Shown here piece by piece: positions 7,020 through 7,991 of a DNA stretch of 7,991 nt. The first letter of the stretch is position 1. Every line of letters begins with the position of its first letter. This DNA is from Flavobacteriales bacterium UBA1995 (GTDB taxonomy: Bacteria; Bacteroidota; Bacteroidia; Flavobacteriales_D; Sanyastnellaceae). Position numbers and translations under genes: made by a program. The stretch lies in contig DDCX01000097.1 in the NCBI GenBank assembly GCA_002336475.1, positions 1-7,991 of the forward strand, written 5' to 3'. The notes below the pieces were generated by a model, which had not been told where the DNA came from, did not search any database, and saw only the letters and a program-made list of their open reading frames with translations.

Positions 7020-7991
7020 ATGCGCTTGACCTTATCTACAATGTTCTCACATCGCCACCTTATAATGTTGCTGTTGTTGTCTATTTCTGCCCCAATGTGG
7101 AGCCAGGAATCGGACAGCTTCCTTTCATTCGAACCTTCTGAATTGAGTCCCGCTCAATTGGAAATGTTGACTGACTTTGAAGTCGAAATCGACACGGTCC
7201 AAGAGAACATAGGCATCCTACTTGATGCTGACTTGACAGGATTCAGCACCTACCGTATTTACATCACCACTAGCACACAAGATGACAAGGTCTCCAGCAT
7301 CTATGGCAACGTAAATGAGCCCATGACGATTGAAACTTCAGGCAGTTTCTTTCAATCATCACCCCTCGGCGGCACAACACCTGCGGGCATTGTGGAGGCC
7401 CTTTGGGGTTCTTATCCCTCCAATGAATTTGACAGTTTTGTCACGATTGGAATTGACCAACCAGCATCGAATTCTCAAGGTCAGTCTGACATCACAATTT
7501 TAGAGTCCGGGAACGACTCATGGGTTGCCAACTTTGAGCCAGAGGACGACTCTAACGGGTCGAGTTTTGAAATCAACGATCTCACTGGGGGCGGATGGTT
7601 CACTTTGCCAAGCGCAACGAACGGGATTGGTGGACCCGCTCAACGTGTTTTGATCGCGCAATTGACCACAGATGGTGACTTGTCAGGCAACATCAACGCT
7701 CAAATTTTCCTCGACGGTGACAACATCAACGGAACGGTGTACTTGCCTTTCACACTTTCCAATCCAGGTTGTACTGACAACTTGGCTTGCAACTATGACG
7801 AAACAGCAAACAGCGACAACGGCTCTTGCGTCTTTGCAAATGAGCCTTGCGAAACATGTGATGGTGGCCTCGTGGCCTCCAATGACAGCGACAGCGATGG
7901 CATCTGTGACGACATAGATACTTGCGAAGGCACGCTTGACGCTTGCGGCGTATGCAACGGCCCCGGTGAAACTTTCGAATGCGGTTGCGAT
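7020..7991 (+). CDS. Exported cysteine-rich protein with GCTDxxACNYxxxA repeat and calcium-type Asp repeat (C-terminus off window)
   Basis: 324 codons open to the right edge with no stop. Residues about 8-29 form a signal peptide (HRHLIMLLLLSISAPMWSQ, cleavage probably after Ser28 or Gln29). The start is uncertain: ATG at 7020, or 7041 (Met8), which gives a more compact signal peptide. After an acidic linker (30-65), residues about 66-248 look like one beta-rich domain: GFSTYRIYITT, SSPLGGTTPAGIVEALWGSYP, FDSFVTIGID, GGGWFTLPSATNGIGGPAQRV, LIAQLTTDGDLSGNINAQIF. Then comes GCTDNLACNYD, with a closing DNGSC (266-270). Next are CETCDGG, the Asp-rich DSDSDGICDDIDTC (289-302), which resembles thrombospondin-type-3 calcium loops, and DACGVCNGPG (307-316). 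Such repeats are common in large secreted Flavobacteriales proteins, many of which end in a type IX secretion domain; that end is not visible here. Function unknown; surface or extracellular location inferred. Confidence 0.88.
   Translation, partial: MRLTLSTMFSHRHLIMLLLLSISAPMWSQESDSFLSFEPSELSPAQLEMLTDFEVEIDTVQENIGILLDADLTGFSTYRIYITTSTQDDKVSSIYGNVNEPMTIETSGSFFQSSPLGGTTPAGIVEALWGSYPSNEFDSFVTIGIDQPASNSQGQSDITILESGNDSWVANFEPEDDSNGSSFEINDLTGGGWFTLPSATNGIGGPAQRVLIAQLTTDGDLSGNINAQIFLDGDNINGTVYLPFTLSNPGCTDNLACNYDETANSDNGSCVFANEPCETCDGGLVASNDSDSDGICDDIDTCEGTLDACGVCNGPGETFECGCD

Noticed and set aside
7672..7917. Plus-strand 81-codon open frame inside the exported-protein gene
   Set aside because: It is an alternative frame of the gene starting at 7020, whose own frame shows a signal peptide and clear cysteine repeats.

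Overview
The window looks like chromosomal DNA of a Bacteroidota bacterium, most likely a marine or aquatic member of the Flavobacteriales. The evidence is a TonB-dependent receptor with an N-terminal carboxypeptidase-regulatory-like domain, a single-chain alpha+beta 2-oxoacid dehydrogenase E1, a zinc-free short-LID adenylate kinase directly upstream of an OCT-less Obg GTPase, starts preceded by A-rich DNA rather than Shine-Dalgarno sites, and a secreted protein with GCTDxxACNYxxxA cysteine repeats that are common in this group. By eye the genes are about half GC, which is on the high side for Flavobacteriales. The genus cannot be fixed from the sequence.

Layout. Five genes lie head-to-tail on the minus strand, reading from right to left: adk (6775-6200), obg (6187-5189), the fused E1 (5152-2696), a small S4-domain RNA-binding protein (2693-2463), and a TonB-dependent receptor (2394 running off the left edge at 1). 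The gaps are 12, 36, 2 and 68 bases. The first four are therefore probably one transcription unit; the receptor may be read through or have its own promoter. A 244-base, partly very AT-rich divergent intergenic region (6776-7019) separates adk from a plus-strand gene that starts at 7020 and runs off the right edge. That gene encodes an exported, cysteine-rich surface or extracellular protein.

Function. adk, obg and the S4 protein are housekeeping genes: adenine nucleotide balance, 50S ribosome maturation, and RNA or ribosome binding. The E1 is the thiamine-diphosphate decarboxylase/dehydrogenase of a branched-chain-type 2-oxoacid dehydrogenase complex, which in Bacteroidota would supply branched acyl-CoA primers and degrade Val/Leu/Ile. 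Its E2 and E3 partners are not in the window. The two edge genes are envelope or secretion genes of unknown ligand or target. Translating the minus strand by hand from 2394 to 1 gives 798 codons with no stop, and the plus strand from 7020 to 7991 gives 324 codons with no stop, so both edge genes look intact as far as they are visible.

I found no RNA genes, CRISPR arrays, insertion sequences or obvious phage genes, and no clear case for a new multi-gene system. The least explained item is the roughly 180-residue N-terminal domain of the exported protein at the right edge.
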